Shown: positions 35,743 through 45,791 of the stretch, piece by piece | Layout of the letters: every line of letters starts with the position of its first letter | How positions within the stretch are numbered: position 1 is the first letter of the stretch | From: Neobacillus jeddahensis | Lineage (GTDB): Bacteria > Bacillota > Bacilli > Bacillales > Cytobacillaceae | Direction: 5' to 3' | NCBI RefSeq assembly: GCF_000612625.1 | Contig: NZ_CCAS010000022.1 | Coordinates: 1 to 62,669, forward strand | Length of the DNA stretch: 62,669 bases | Position numbers and translations under genes: made by a program | Notes under the pieces: model-generated | Databases searched by the model: none | What the model was told of the DNA's origin: nothing | What the model saw: the letters and a program-made list of their open reading frames with translations, nothing else

Positions 35743-36458
35743 TACCTTGCTATGGTAAGGGATTGGATGCTCGCTGCCCCAGCTTCTTTTAACAATTTAG
35801 CAGCGTGGCGTAGGGTTGAACCGGTTGTGTAAATATCATCAACAAGCACAATCCTTTTCCCTTCTAATTGGCTGTCCGAATTGATGGTGAAGACCTGCGG
35901 GAGATGAATCCGCTCCAACCTTGTTTTTTTTGATTGCTTTTCTGAGTGAATTCGACTGAGAATATCCGAAGTGGGGTAGCCGGCCTCCTGCAACAGTGCC
36001 ATTGCTTGATTAAACCCACGCTCATAAAGCCTCTCTTCGCTCAATGGAATCGGCACTAGTAAATCTGGGTGCATTTCCATGAGCTTTTCTTTTATATATA
36101 CTGCAAAAATCTTTGCCAATATATAATCACCACGAAATTTATATTTTGCGATTAATTCCTTTAAAAATTCATTATAGAGGAAAAGAGAGTAATTATTATC
36201 AAGATATTTACTCCATTCTGGGTCCTCCTCCCAGCGAATACAATCATGGCATATATCTCCATCATGATATTTCTCATCCAAATTACTTAATGGCCTGTCA
36301 CAGATCCTACAGGTATCTCCTTCAATTCTCTCAAGCTTTTCCTCACAGGACGGACAAAGCAGACGCTCTTTTTCCACTGAGACCATCCCTCTCCAGCCTA
36401 TTATTGGCTGGAGAACCATATGACAATTCAAACAACGATCTTGTTGAAAAAAAACCAT
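35742..36458 (-). CDS. comFC: Competence protein ComFC (ComF-family phosphoribosyltransferase-like)
   Basis: A 238-aa protein with an N-terminal zinc-finger-like set of cysteines (CLNCHM, CPSCEEKLE, CRICDRPL) and a C-terminal phosphoribosyltransferase fold with the PRPP loop RIVLVDDIYTTGSTLRHAA. ComFC acts with the ComFA ATPase in import of single-stranded DNA during transformation. It lies 36 bases after comFA, with AAAGGAG upstream; comFB, which separates them in B. subtilis, is absent. Confidence 0.92.
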   Translation of the reverse strand: MVFFQQDRCLNCHMVLQPIIGWRGMVSVEKERLLCPSCEEKLERIEGDTCRICDRPLSNLDEKYHDGDICHDCIRWEEDPEWSKYLDNNYSLFLYNEFLKELIAKYKFRGDYILAKIFAVYIKEKLMEMHPDLLVPIPLSEERLYERGFNQAMALLQEAGYPTSDILSRIHSEKQSKKTRLERIHLPQVFTINSDSQLEGKRIVLVDDIYTTGSTLRHAAKLLKEAGAASIQSLTIAR

Positions 36459-36494
36459 TATTGGGCGCTCCTTTCAAAATATCATTCAGACAAA

Positions 36495-37982
36495 CTAAGG
36501 ATTGAGTAAGCCTTTGGCAATCCCCTCCCTGTTCATGGAAACGATTTGTTTCCTCGCTTTCAACATCTCTTCCGTTTTTCCATAATGAAAAAAGGTAACC
36601 AGCCCATCAGGGTAATCCTTACTTCGCCCTGCTCTTCCAGCGATCTGCACAAGGGCGCTTTCGCTAAAAATAGAATCCTCCGCTCCCACTACAGCTACAT
36701 CGATATTAGGGAAGGTAACGCCACGTTCTAAGATCGTTGTCGTGAGGAGAATAGGGATTTCGTTTGCTCTCATTTTTTGAACCTTATTTTTTCGATCAGG
36801 GTCTTCGGCATGAACAGCTTCCAGGCTGGGATGAAGCTGCCGAAGAATGGTAAGCGCCTTTTCCATCATTGGAATATGCGGAAAAAAGACTAATGCCTGT
36901 TTGTTAGCTAAAATTCGATCATTAACCCAGCGAATGACATTAGCCGGGAGCCGATTCTTTTGTAATTGCTTTTGCCAATTTCCACACCACACAAATTTAG
37001 GAACGGGTAACGGATGCCGATGAAATCGGGCTGGAATAGTTGTACAAGCTCGTTTTCCGGTGCGGCATTCCCTTTGCCATTTTTCATTAGGCGTTGCCGT
37101 TAAGTAAATCATAGCGGATATGGGTTTGCGAGCCTGGATGGCCGCATGCTGGAGTGATTCCTCTACTGTATAAGGAAATGCGTCTACTTCATCTAATATG
37201 ATGGCATCAAAGGCATGATAAAAGCGAAGTAGCTGGTGGGTGGTGGCGATCGTAAGGGGAGCGTAGTGGTGACGATCTTCGCTTCCACCATATAGGGAGG
37301 CAATTGGAATGTCAGGAAATGCGCTTATAAGTCGCGGCGTCAGTTCTAAAACGACATCCGTTCTGGGCGTTGCAATACAGATTCTTTTTTTCGTTGCAAG
37401 GGCTGCCTCAATTCCCGAAAATAAAACTTCTGTTTTCCCTGCCCCACATACAGCCCAGACTAAATGTTCCCGGTTTTGCTGAATCGCCTCCACAACGTGA
37501 TCTGACGCTACCATTTGTCCTTGTGAAAGGGTCCCCTGCCAAGCCCTGATTTTTGCCGGGAGGCTGGTGTCAGGCACCGGACCACTCCAGCCTAGTAATG
37601 GAGTACACGCACTGATTCTCCCCATCATGAGACAATGACGGCAATAATGACAAATTTCCCTACACCGAGCGCACGGGAAGGCAGCAAACCATTGAGGATC
37701 TTTGTTTCCGCATCGTATACATTGAGGCTGCTTCCCACTGTATTCAATTCCTTTTCGGTATGTTATATAACCATTTTGATAATGGGTATGAATTTCCTCG
37801 AATGTGAAGGGTAGATCATCATGAAGGAGCTGTTTACCAGTGAGAAGCTGCTGAAGATTTGGATTGAAGGGGAAGCATGGATTAAGCGGCGGCTGAGGGA
37901 TGGTTGGGATTTTTGAGATGGGTAGGGAGTTATCCAATTTATTATTTGGAATTAACATTCCATCTTCTATGATAAAGCGCAT
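36495..37982 (-). CDS. comFA: Competence DNA-uptake ATPase ComFA
   Basis: A 495-aa DEAD-box-like helicase. A four-cysteine zinc region (CIRCG, CARC, CHYC, near ~95-135) precedes the motor with Walker A CGAGKTE, DEAD-like box ILDEVDAF, TATPNE and the motif VI region VQIAGRAGRSKDYPDG. ComFA drives transport of DNA through the ComEC channel from inside the cell. Start: ATG 37980-37982 (MRFIIEDG), five bases after GAGGTGG. A copy of the GGTGTCAGGCACC repeat lies within the gene (37566-37578) and encodes the VPDTS segment, so the repeat is maintained in frame. Confidence 0.94.
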   Translation of the reverse strand: MRFIIEDGMLIPNNKLDNSLPISKIPTIPQPPLNPCFPFNPNLQQLLTGKQLLHDDLPFTFEEIHTHYQNGYITYRKGIEYSGKQPQCIRCGNKDPQWFAAFPCARCREICHYCRHCLMMGRISACTPLLGWSGPVPDTSLPAKIRAWQGTLSQGQMVASDHVVEAIQQNREHLVWAVCGAGKTEVLFSGIEAALATKKRICIATPRTDVVLELTPRLISAFPDIPIASLYGGSEDRHHYAPLTIATTHQLLRFYHAFDAIILDEVDAFPYTVEESLQHAAIQARKPISAMIYLTATPNEKWQRECRTGKRACTTIPARFHRHPLPVPKFVWCGNWQKQLQKNRLPANVIRWVNDRILANKQALVFFPHIPMMEKALTILRQLHPSLEAVHAEDPDRKNKVQKMRANEIPILLTTTILERGVTFPNIDVAVVGAEDSIFSESALVQIAGRAGRSKDYPDGLVTFFHYGKTEEMLKARKQIVSMNREGIAKGLLNP

Positions 37983-38232
37983 ATTGACCACCTCTCTGGA
38001 CAGAGATAATAGATCCGACTTTTTGTTTTACCTGACGTGGCTCTTTCCATAATAATAGGATCATCACTCCTATTCTATTTCAAAAAGAAATTCTGCAATG
38101 AATGGAGAATTTCCTGTCTTTTTGTAGATGAATTTGTGACTATTTTATGTATGTTACCCCATGTGGAAGAGGTTCCGCAAACCCCTTTATAGATTACCTT
38201 TAAAGACTTCCTATGTTCCTGCCAATTAAAAA

Positions 38233-38257
38233 ATATTCCAGCCATAGGCTGGAATAT
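38233..38257 (-). terminator. Terminator after degV
   Basis: Perfect 11-bp stem ATATTCCAGCC / GGCTGGAATAT with a three-base loop and minus-strand T-run, 18 bases past the degV stop. I see no gene in 37983-38275. Confidence 0.92.
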
Positions 38258-38275
38258 CAACTATCCTACCGGATC

Positions 38276-39115
38276 TTATTTTTTCATCCAGCCCAATCCC
38301 ATTGAGCCTTCACCTAAATGAGTCCCGATGACTGCGCCGAAATAGCCAATCGTGAATTCGACGTTGGGATACAATGCGGACAATTCATTCCGCCACTCCT
38401 TCGCCTCTTCCTCGCGATTGGCGTGAATAATGACGGCTCGGTATGCTTCACCACCGGAAGCATCCTCATTAAGCAAGTCCACTATTCGATTCATCGCTCT
38501 CTTCCGCGTACGGATCTTTTCAAATGGGACAATGACTTTATTTTCGAAATGTAATAATGGTTTCACCTGAAGCAGACTGCCAATAAAGGCTTGGGCACTC
38601 GAAAGTCTTCCACCACGTTGAAGATGGGACAAATCGTCAACCATAAAATAAGCTCGTGCTGTTTGCTTCAACTCTTCAAGCCTATTCATAATTGCTTCAA
38701 CATCTTCACCACGGCTTGCCCATTCAGCTGCTTCAAGAGCATAAAATCCTTGAACCATGCAACTGATTTCTGAATCAAACGCGTAGACCTTAATCCCCTC
38801 TACCATCGTACTAGCTGTAATCGCCCCTTGATACGTGCCGCTGATCCCACTTGAAAGATGAATGCTAATAACAGCATCATAATCTCGTGAAAGTTGTTGG
38901 AACAGCTCAACAAATTGCCCAATCGGAGGCTGGGAGGTCGTTGGTAACTCTTTTGTTTTCACCTCTTCATAAAATTCACTGGCATTCAGATCCATTTCTT
39001 CCTGATACGCTTCTGTTCCGAAAATGACATTCAGCGGAATCATATGTATATTCCATTTATCTCGTAACTCCTTCGGTATGTACGCGGTGCTATCCGTGAC
39101 AACTGCCGTTTTCAT
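38276..39115 (-). CDS. degV: DegV-family fatty-acid-binding protein
   Basis: A 279-aa protein starting KTAVVTDSTAYIPKELRDK with the family's DS(T/S)-xxxP motif, a central ISIHLSSGISGTYQGA (acyl-carboxylate-binding SSGLSGTY-like segment) and DDLSHLQRGGRLSSAQA. DegV proteins bind fatty acids; FakB paralogues present them to the FakA kinase. Gene order degS-degU-degV-comFA matches B. subtilis. The role of DegV itself in that organism is unclear. Confidence 0.93.
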   Translation of the reverse strand: MKTAVVTDSTAYIPKELRDKWNIHMIPLNVIFGTEAYQEEMDLNASEFYEEVKTKELPTTSQPPIGQFVELFQQLSRDYDAVISIHLSSGISGTYQGAITASTMVEGIKVYAFDSEISCMVQGFYALEAAEWASRGEDVEAIMNRLEELKQTARAYFMVDDLSHLQRGGRLSSAQAFIGSLLQVKPLLHFENKVIVPFEKIRTRKRAMNRIVDLLNEDASGGEAYRAVIIHANREEEAKEWRNELSALYPNVEFTIGYFGAVIGTHLGEGSMGLGWMKK

Positions 39116-39220
39116 AAAGTATTACCATCCTTGTCTATTTAGCTACACATTGTTTGCTTTTTATTTTAAATGAAGAAGAAGGAATTTGCATTAGTAACTT
39201 ATCCTGTCAAAATTGAAAAA

Positions 39221-39244
39221 AGAACACGCCAATAAGCGTGCTCT
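39221..39244 (-). terminator. Terminator after degU
   Basis: Perfect 9-bp stem AGAACACGC / GCGTGCTCT with minus-strand T-run TTTTTTC. Confidence 0.85.
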
Positions 39245-39267
39245 GCTTTACTACCTTATCAAAAAAG

Positions 39268-39954
39268 TTATCTTACTTCAACCCAACCATTTTTTATTGC
39301 CACTACAACGGCTTGGGTACGGTCATTAACATTCATCTTTTGCAAAATATTACTTACATGATTTTTAACTGTTTTTTCGCTAATGAATAAGGCCTCTCCG
39401 ATACCTCGGTTACTTTTTCCATCAGCAAGCATTTGCAACACTTCACATTCCCGTCGTGTCAACAGATGCAATGGTCGGCGGATTTCAACTGTTGGTACAT
39501 ATCCTCCACCACTGCGAACAAGACTTGATGCTAGTTTGCGATATTCATTGACTAAATTGTGAGTCACTTTTGGATGTAAATAAGACCCTCCATCTGCAAC
39601 AACGCGAACAGCCTCAATCAAGGCATCTGCATCCATTTCTTTTAACAGATAGCCTCGTGCACCTGTTTTTAAAGCGTGGGTTACATAGTTCTCATCGTCA
39701 TGGATCGATAAAATAATAACCTTTGTGTTCGGGAATTGTTCAATAAGCTCACGGGTTGCCTCAACCCCATTCATTTGCGGCATATTGATATCCATAATCA
39801 CTACATCTGGTTGATGCTCTTGGACCAGACCTAATGCTTCACTTCCATCATCACCTTCAGCCACTACATCGAACGACTTTTCGAACTCTAGTATCCTCTT
39901 AACACCTTCTCTGAATAGTTGGTGATCATCTATAATAACAATTCTTGTAGTCAT
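39268..39954 (-). CDS. degU: Response regulator DegU
   Basis: A 228-aa NarL-family regulator. The receiver domain has acidic residues (DDHQ) and the phosphorylated Asp in [13 protein letters not shown] (~56), Thr/Ser and Lys switch residues in [13 protein letters not shown] and LLKEMDAD; a LuxR-type HTH follows ([20 protein letters not shown]). DegU controls exoenzymes, competence, motility and biofilm genes according to its phosphorylation level. It follows degS with a 33-base gap. Confidence 0.96.
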   Translation of the reverse strand: MTTRIVIIDDHQLFREGVKRILEFEKSFDVVAEGDDGSEALGLVQEHQPDVVIMDINMPQMNGVEATRELIEQFPNTKVIILSIHDDENYVTHALKTGARGYLLKEMDADALIEAVRVVADGGSYLHPKVTHNLVNEYRKLASSLVRSGGGYVPTVEIRRPLHLLTRRECEVLQMLADGKSNRGIGEALFISEKTVKNHVSNILQKMNVNDRTQAVVVAIKNGWVEVR

Positions 39955-39987
39955 TGGTTATGCCTCCTACTCTTTCAATTTCAATTT

Positions 39988-41133
39988 TTAACCCGCCGTT
40001 ACGGCATTCTCTTTCGTTATAATTGGAACATGGATTAAGACAGTAGTCCCTCTGCCGATTTTGGAATCGTAAGTAATTTCTCCATCAAGCAGATCGACAC
40101 GCTCCCTCATCCCAATGATTCCAAATGACTCTGGTTTCTTTTGGGAAGTATCGAAGCCAACACCATTGTCCTTAACCAAAACAGATATGGCGGTATTGGT
40201 TATTTCTAATGTGACTTTGATCTCACAGGCATTTGCATGTTTGAGAGCGTTTTGCACAGATTCTTGAATCATTCGGAACAATGCCACCTCATACTTAGTT
40301 GGAAGCCTGCGCTCGACACCAATATTCACAAAATTAATTTTAGCATTATTATGATATTCTTCGATAGTCTGTAAATATTTTCTAAGGGTTGGAACGAGAC
40401 CTAAATCATCCAGTGCCATTGGACGAAGGTCATAAATAATTCTCCGAACCTCATAAAGTGCCGAACGAACCATTTTTTTATAGTTGTGAACCTCAGAAAA
40501 TGCTTCTTCTGCGCCTTTGTCTCGGTAAACACGTTCGATTAAGTCCGAACGCATGATGACATTAGCCAACATTTGAGCCGGACCATCATGAATCTCCCGC
40601 GATAACCGCTTTCGTTCTTCTTCCTGTGCTTCAATAATTTTCAAACCAAAGTCTTGTTTGGCTTTGGCATTTTCTACTACTTCTCCAACTTGTTTAAGAT
40701 CGCTAGTTAAGTAATTCATCACAACTGAAATTTGCGAAATGAGCTGTTCAGCTCGATCTATCGTTTCATCTAGCCCAACAATTCTTCGCTCAAGATCATC
40801 CCTCTTATCCAACAGTTGTTTTTTATACTGCCAATTGATAGAGAGGTCCATTTGTAGCTGGTGGGCCTTCTCGTAAGCCTCACGAACCTCTTCCTCGCTA
40901 TACTGTTTAAAATTCATACTAACCTCAGACAGCATCATTCGAGCTTGAAGAACTTGCTCCTCTAGCAGATCCCCCTCATCGATAAGCTTAACCATCAACT
41001 GCTGGATATTTTCCAATTCCTTATTCATGTTCTCGAATTCCTGACGACATTGCTCACCAATTCGGAAAATATCACTCTTGCTACATGTTACCATTTCAAG
41101 CATTTCTTCACGAATTTCATCAATTGATTTCAT
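39988..41133 (-). CDS. degS: Sensor histidine kinase DegS (cytosolic)
   Basis: A 381-aa kinase without membrane helices. Residues ~1-175 form a coiled-coil sensor domain (EEEVREAYEKAHQLQMDL, RRDDLE-like repeats). HisKA_3 carries the phospho-His in KRLSREIHDGPAQMLANVI (~187), and the ATPase domain has VQNALKHANA and DNGVGFD. It phosphorylates DegU, encoded next. Lacking a membrane anchor, it senses intracellular cues, as in B. subtilis. The GGAGGG upstream of ATG 41133 is further away than usual (~14 bases). Confidence 0.95.
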   Translation of the reverse strand: MKSIDEIREEMLEMVTCSKSDIFRIGEQCRQEFENMNKELENIQQLMVKLIDEGDLLEEQVLQARMMLSEVSMNFKQYSEEEVREAYEKAHQLQMDLSINWQYKKQLLDKRDDLERRIVGLDETIDRAEQLISQISVVMNYLTSDLKQVGEVVENAKAKQDFGLKIIEAQEEERKRLSREIHDGPAQMLANVIMRSDLIERVYRDKGAEEAFSEVHNYKKMVRSALYEVRRIIYDLRPMALDDLGLVPTLRKYLQTIEEYHNNAKINFVNIGVERRLPTKYEVALFRMIQESVQNALKHANACEIKVTLEITNTAISVLVKDNGVGFDTSQKKPESFGIIGMRERVDLLDGEITYDSKIGRGTTVLIHVPIITKENAVTAG

Positions 41134-41402
41134 ATAAATTCTTCATTCCCTCCAGGGGATTTTTACCCTTAAGGTCTTTTAACATATTTTACCTTAAAAT
41201 CTACCGATTTGCGAATCTGAACCACTCTTGTTGACCTTAACCTAGGGTGAAAAGTAAGATATTAATAATCATCACTTTTCATCCTAATGTACTATTCACT
41301 TTTAAGATCTTCAAGAACTATGACTATTATATCATTCGAACGTTACTGTCATATTAAAGGGATATTACAACAATATTTTTTAAAAAAGGAAAGGAAAATC
41401 AT

Positions 41403-42050
41403 ATGCTGCCCCGATATCTTACTGTAAAACAAACTGGTGAACACGAAATTAACATCCAAAGATCACGATTTATAGCTCATATTACAAGAGCTGAGACCGA
41501 ACAGGAAGCGCAGGAATTCATTCAGGTCATTAAGAAACAGCATTGGGATGCGACACATAACTGTTCTGCCTATCTTATTGGTGAGAATGATCAAATCCAA
41601 AAGGCTAACGATGACGGTGAACCAAGCGGTACTGCTGGCGTACCTATCTTAGAGGTTTTGAAAAAAAGAAAGCTAAAAGACACCGTAGTTGTGATTACCC
41701 GCTATTTTGGCGGCATTAAATTAGGTGCTGGTGGACTGATTCGCGCCTATGGTAAAGCAACATCAGAAGGTTTGGACGTTGTTGGTATGGTCGAAAGGAA
41801 GCTTTCACAAATTGTACATGTGAAAATCGACTATACCTGGCTTGGGAAAATAGAAAAAGAACTACGCTCCACTAAGTTTAAAATTAAAGAAATTCATTAC
41901 CTGGATAGTGTTGAAATTGAAACCTATGTGGTGGAAGACCAGGTCCCAGCGTTTATGGATTGGATGGTTGAGCTGACTAACGGTCAATCTGCAATGGATA
42001 AAGGGAACAAGGTTTATTTAGAAGAAGATTGGATAAGACAACAACAGTAG
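41403..42050 (+). CDS. yvyE: YigZ/IMPACT-family protein YvyE
   Basis: A 215-aa protein with an N-terminal UPF0029/Impact domain (HNCSAYLIGENDQIQKANDD, then GEPSGTAGVPILEVL and VVITRYFGGIKLGAGGLIRA) and a C-terminal DUF1949 ferredoxin-like domain (~140-205). The family is related to eukaryotic IMPACT, which binds GCN1; the bacterial role is uncertain, and older peptidase annotations are doubtful. It is divergent from degS and adjacent to tagO as in B. subtilis. AAGGAAAGGA precedes ATG 41403. Confidence 0.92.
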   Translation: MLPRYLTVKQTGEHEINIQRSRFIAHITRAETEQEAQEFIQVIKKQHWDATHNCSAYLIGENDQIQKANDDGEPSGTAGVPILEVLKKRKLKDTVVVITRYFGGIKLGAGGLIRAYGKATSEGLDVVGMVERKLSQIVHVKIDYTWLGKIEKELRSTKFKIKEIHYLDSVEIETYVVEDQVPAFMDWMVELTNGQSAMDKGNKVYLEEDWIRQQQ

Positions 42051-42106
42051 TTCTTTCTGTTGATTATAATTGGGATTTAGGAATGGGACAATTGGGAAAA
42101 AAATCG

Positions 42107-42134
42107 AAAAGGGACTCTGAGCTGAGTCCCTTTT
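42107..42134. terminator. Bidirectional terminator between yvyE and tagO
   Basis: Perfect 11-bp stem AAAAGGGACTC / GAGTCCCTTTT between convergent genes. Confidence 0.92.
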
Positions 42135-42174
42135 ACTATGACCAAAGCAGCTAGCACCTCTTTAGTCTTCATCG

Positions 42175-43233
42175 TTATGGACGATCTTTCACAGTCGTTA
42201 AGGTACGAACAATATTTAACAAAGGTTGATGGTCCTTCCCCATCAATCCAATTTTCTCAGCAATAATTTCTATTAAGAGAACGACAATTCCAATTAAACA
42301 AATTGCACCGCCCATTCTTGCTTGCGAGTAAATAATGGCGACAAGTCCAAAAAAGGCTGCCATTGCGTAAATGAGTAAGACAGTCTGACGGTGTGAATAC
42401 CCTAAGCGAAGCATGCAATGGTGGAGATGAGATTTATCCGGTGCTGATAAGGGCTGTTTGTTAATAATTCTTCTTATGATCGCGAAAACCGTATCTGAAA
42501 TAGGTACTGCGAGAATGATAACCGGAATAACAAAGGAAATAAAGGTAACATTTTTAAAACCAAGCAATGACAAAACAGAAATAATGAAGCCTAAAAATAG
42601 TGCCCCCGTGTCTCCCATGAAAATACTTGCTGGGTGGAAGTTGTAGATTAGAAAACCGAGTGTGCTTGCTAGCACAATCGATCCGACAGTAACCACGTAT
42701 AGATTCCCTTGAATAATGGCAATGCCTGAAATAGTAATTAACGCAATGGAAGAGACCCCTCCTGCCAATCCATCTAGACCGTCAATTAAGTTAATTGCAT
42801 TTGTGATGCCAACAATCCACAAAATCGTGAAGGGAATGCTAAGTAAACCAAACTGAAGTTGACCCCCAAATGGCAGATTAATAAAAACCACTTGCAAATT
42901 ACCTACAAAGACAACTGTACAAGCGGCCGCTAATTGACCCAGAAGTTTATACTTTGCCGGTAATTCCAACAAATCGTCGCAAATGCCAGTAATGACAATA
43001 ATGAAGCAGCCAATCATAATCGCAAACGAATAGGGACTTTCTGGCTTGAACAGGAAAATGCCTATCATAAAACTAATAAAAATTGCTAATCCTCCAAGCC
43101 GCGGCATGATCGCTTGATGGACTTTTCTCTGATTTGGCCGGTCGATAGCACCTATAGCAAATGCTAATTTTTTTATAAATGGTGTTATAAAAATGGAGAC
43201 AAGAAAACATACTAGCAAGGTGAGATAAAGCAT
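42175..43233 (-). CDS. tagO: UDP-GlcNAc:undecaprenyl-phosphate GlcNAc-1-P transferase TagO (copy 1)
   Basis: A 352-aa membrane protein with about ten helices. MraY/WecA motifs are present: IDRPNQRKVHQAIMPRLGGL, the catalytic-site NAINLIDGLDGLAGG, FMGDTGALFLG and the cytosolic HLHHCMLRLGYSHRQ (HHxxLR-type). It makes undecaprenyl-PP-GlcNAc, the first lipid intermediate of wall teichoic acid and other surface glycans. Next to yvyE, as is B. subtilis tagO. GGAGGATG precedes the ATG. It is followed upstream by a close paralogue. Confidence 0.93.
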   Translation of the reverse strand: MLYLTLLVCFLVSIFITPFIKKLAFAIGAIDRPNQRKVHQAIMPRLGGLAIFISFMIGIFLFKPESPYSFAIMIGCFIIVITGICDDLLELPAKYKLLGQLAAACTVVFVGNLQVVFINLPFGGQLQFGLLSIPFTILWIVGITNAINLIDGLDGLAGGVSSIALITISGIAIIQGNLYVVTVGSIVLASTLGFLIYNFHPASIFMGDTGALFLGFIISVLSLLGFKNVTFISFVIPVIILAVPISDTVFAIIRRIINKQPLSAPDKSHLHHCMLRLGYSHRQTVLLIYAMAAFFGLVAIIYSQARMGGAICLIGIVVLLIEIIAEKIGLMGKDHQPLLNIVRTLTTVKDRP

Positions 43234-43386
43234 CAGACATCCTCCTTGTTAGTCAGTTTGCCCATTATTAGCAATTCAAAAACAACTATAATTTGGTAAA
43301 AAGTCCTGAATCGCCATAAAAAATAATGATAAATTAAAAATAAAAAAGGCAAAGAAATGGATATTCTTTAGCCTTCTATGAATATA

Positions 43387-44487
43387 TTAATATCGATTTT
43401 TTATATTTATAGGTTTAAAACCCTTCATAAACTTCAATAGTGGTTTATAATCATCCCGTACTAGACCTATTTTTTCAACAATAACTTCTATTGTAAATAG
43501 TAGAACTAAGATTACAATCAATGAGCCCCAGACAGTAGATTGTGAGAAAATGAAAGCAACAAGACCAAAAACTGCACTCATTGCATAGATCAATAGAACT
43601 GCTTGCTTATGTGAGAAGCCTAACCTTAATAAGCAATGGTGTAAATGTGATTTATCAGGTGCAGACAACGGCTGTTTATTAACAAGTCTGCGAATAATCG
43701 CGAAGAACGTATCTGAAATCGGAACCCCGAGAATGATTATAGGAATGACAAGCGAAATAAAAGTTACATTTTTAAAACCAAGAAGTGAGAGAACACTGAT
43801 TAAATAACCTAAAAATAATGCCCCTGTATCACCCATGAATATCTTAGCAGGGTGAAAATTGTATATAAGAAAGCCAAGTGATGAAACAGCAGTTATCAGT
43901 GCTAAAATCATAACATAGGGATTCCCCATTAGAAAGGCCATTCCTGCAATAGCAAATAGGGCTATTGTAGAAACGCCAGCAGCTAAACCATCCAGTCCAT
44001 CAATTAAATTAATTGCATTTGTAATACCTATAATCCAAAACATGGTAATCGGGATACTTAAGAATCCAAAATTTAATTGACCGCCGCCAAAAGGTAAATT
44101 GATAAATTCCACCCTCAAATCACCTATAAAAACAACAACAAAGGAAGCTAGAATTTGCCCAAACAGTTTTAATTTTGGAGAGATTTCCTTTGTATCATCA
44201 AGAATACCAGTTAAAATAATAATGATACTCCCAATAATGATCGCCATATGGAGATTTTCGTTAGGATTCATAATTGGTAATAGGGATTTAACATTTGGTT
44301 GAATAATCGCGATTCCAATTAAAAAACTTATATATATTGCTAATCCACCTAAACGAGGCATTATTTTTTGATGCACTTTCCGTTGATTCGGTTTATCAGT
44401 CGCACCTATCTTAAAAGCAAGCTTTTTTACTAAAGGAGTGAGAATTATTGCCGAAAAAAAACAAATAACTAACGTTAGATAGAACAT
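43387..44487 (-). CDS. TagO-like GlcNAc-1-P transferase (copy 2)
   Basis: A 366-aa paralogue of the neighbouring tagO, sharing nearly every motif (TDKPNQRKVHQKIMPRLGGL, NAINLIDGLDGLAAG, FMGDTGALFLGYLISVLSLL, HLHHCLLRLGFSHKQ). It has an insertion of about 14 residues in the first loop (IIQPNVKSLLPIMNPNENLH). GGAGGG lies four bases before ATG 44485-44487; the frame to 44499 adds four codons. The two copies are separated by 153 bases. One copy may serve teichoic acid and the other the adjacent polysaccharide locus; that division is inference. Confidence 0.9.
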   Translation of the reverse strand: MFYLTLVICFFSAIILTPLVKKLAFKIGATDKPNQRKVHQKIMPRLGGLAIYISFLIGIAIIQPNVKSLLPIMNPNENLHMAIIIGSIIIILTGILDDTKEISPKLKLFGQILASFVVVFIGDLRVEFINLPFGGGQLNFGFLSIPITMFWIIGITNAINLIDGLDGLAAGVSTIALFAIAGMAFLMGNPYVMILALITAVSSLGFLIYNFHPAKIFMGDTGALFLGYLISVLSLLGFKNVTFISLVIPIIILGVPISDTFFAIIRRLVNKQPLSAPDKSHLHHCLLRLGFSHKQAVLLIYAMSAVFGLVAFIFSQSTVWGSLIVILVLLFTIEVIVEKIGLVRDDYKPLLKFMKGFKPINIKNRY

Positions 44488-44939
44488 ATAGCCCTCCATG
44501 GTTACATTACTTTTTAATTAATGATGTATTTATTTTATTATTTATATACATCAATTTAAATCTGAGACTATCATTCCCTTTAGGATTATAGCATAGACAA
44601 TACAAGAAATAAACACTTTAATTCTACATCTTTTTCCTAAATGTGAGAAAAAAGTCACTTTTGAGATTACTAGAAATAGATATTTACCCATCAAATTTAT
44701 GGAAACGAAATACGTAGTCTATTTTGTAAAACGACAAAATTTTCCACAAAAATAACTTTTCATTTTACAAAAGGTCAAATTATGCCTTCCTTCATATTGA
44801 CGCTTCTATCCTGAAAATGTTTCAATAAAAATTCTCTCCCAGAACATTTTTTTATTTCGCCCTCTTAACCACTAAATAAATATGGCCCCTGTTTATTACA
44901 ACAGAGGCCCCTTAATATTCTCTTAACAAAAAGAATATG
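44488..44939. other. AT-rich intergenic region upstream of tagO copy 2
   Basis: About 450 bases without a credible ORF. It contains a minus-strand -10-like TATAAT (44585-44590 region), a short palindrome TTTTGT/ACAAAA near 44732-44750, and the terminator of rfbD at its right end. Confidence 0.5.
44884..44909 (-). terminator. Terminator after rfbD
   Basis: Stem GGCCCCTGTT / AACAGAGGCC with one mismatch, 30 bases beyond the rfbD stop and followed by AT-rich sequence. Confidence 0.7.
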
Positions 44940-45791
44940 TTATATATTATTTTTTGTTTCTTGTAAATAAGCTGTTAATGCATCTTCCCAATCACGGAGA
45001 GAGGTTAAGCCCCTCTCTTCAATTTTTTTCTTACTTAACACGGAATAGTTTGGACGAGCTGCTGGACGTGGAAATTGATCACTTGTTAATGGATTAACCG
45101 TCACATTTAACCCAGCCTGTTTAAAGATTTCAACTGCAAACTCATACCAGGAACAGACGCCACTGTTAGTTGCATGATAAATCCCGTATTTGTCTGTTTC
45201 CATTAATTCAACCATGAACTTGGCTAAATCGACTGTGTAGGTGGGAGAGCCAACTTGGTCATGAACCACTCCTACTTCGCCGCGTTCCTCTCCTAGTCGG
45301 AGCATAGTCTTAACGAAGTTATGACCATGAATTCCAAATACCCATGCAGTTCGAACGATAAAGGATTCCCTTAAATGTTTCTGCAGTAATTCTTCACCAG
45401 CTAATTTCGTCCTGCCGTATGCGCCTAAAGGTTTTGTTTGTTCGTCGACTTCATAAGGCTCAGAAGCAGTACCATCAAAAACATAATCAGTACTAATATA
45501 GAGCATCTTTGCACCAATTTGTTGTGCTGCTTTAGCAAGATATTCAGTACCAGAGGCATTAATTTGATAAGCAAGATCTTCGTTTTCTTCAGCAGCATCT
45601 ACATTGGTATAAGCCGCACAATGGAGAATGACATCTGGCTTTACTTCGTTAATGAAAGAGAACACTTCCGCCTCATTGGTTATGTCTAATTGATTACGAT
45701 CTGTTCCGATTGCCTCATGGTTTTTTCGGGTCAATTCTAAGACTACATCCTGTCCTAATTGACCTGCAGCCCCAGTTACCACTACCTTCAT
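44940..45791 (-). CDS. rfbD: dTDP-4-dehydrorhamnose reductase
   Basis: A 283-aa Rossmann-fold SDR: TGAAGQLGQDVV nucleotide loop, catalytic YVFDG and the YGRTKLAGE Tyr-Lys pair. It carries out the last step of dTDP-L-rhamnose synthesis with NADPH. The start ATG overlaps the rfbB stop by one base (TAATG), showing tight translational coupling; the longer frame to 45869 lies in rfbB. Last gene of the rfbACBD operon. Confidence 0.95.
   Translation of the reverse strand: MKVVVTGAAGQLGQDVVLELTRKNHEAIGTDRNQLDITNEAEVFSFINEVKPDVILHCAAYTNVDAAEENEDLAYQINASGTEYLAKAAQQIGAKMLYISTDYVFDGTASEPYEVDEQTKPLGAYGRTKLAGEELLQKHLRESFIVRTAWVFGIHGHNFVKTMLRLGEERGEVGVVHDQVGSPTYTVDLAKFMVELMETDKYGIYHATNSGVCSWYEFAVEIFKQAGLNVTVNPLTSDQFPRPAARPNYSVLSKKKIEERGLTSLRDWEDALTAYLQETKNNI

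Noticed and set aside
37983..38200. ComK boxes (AAAA-N5-TTTT pairs) upstream of comFA
   Set aside because: Only partial A-tracts and T-tracts were found, with wrong spacing.
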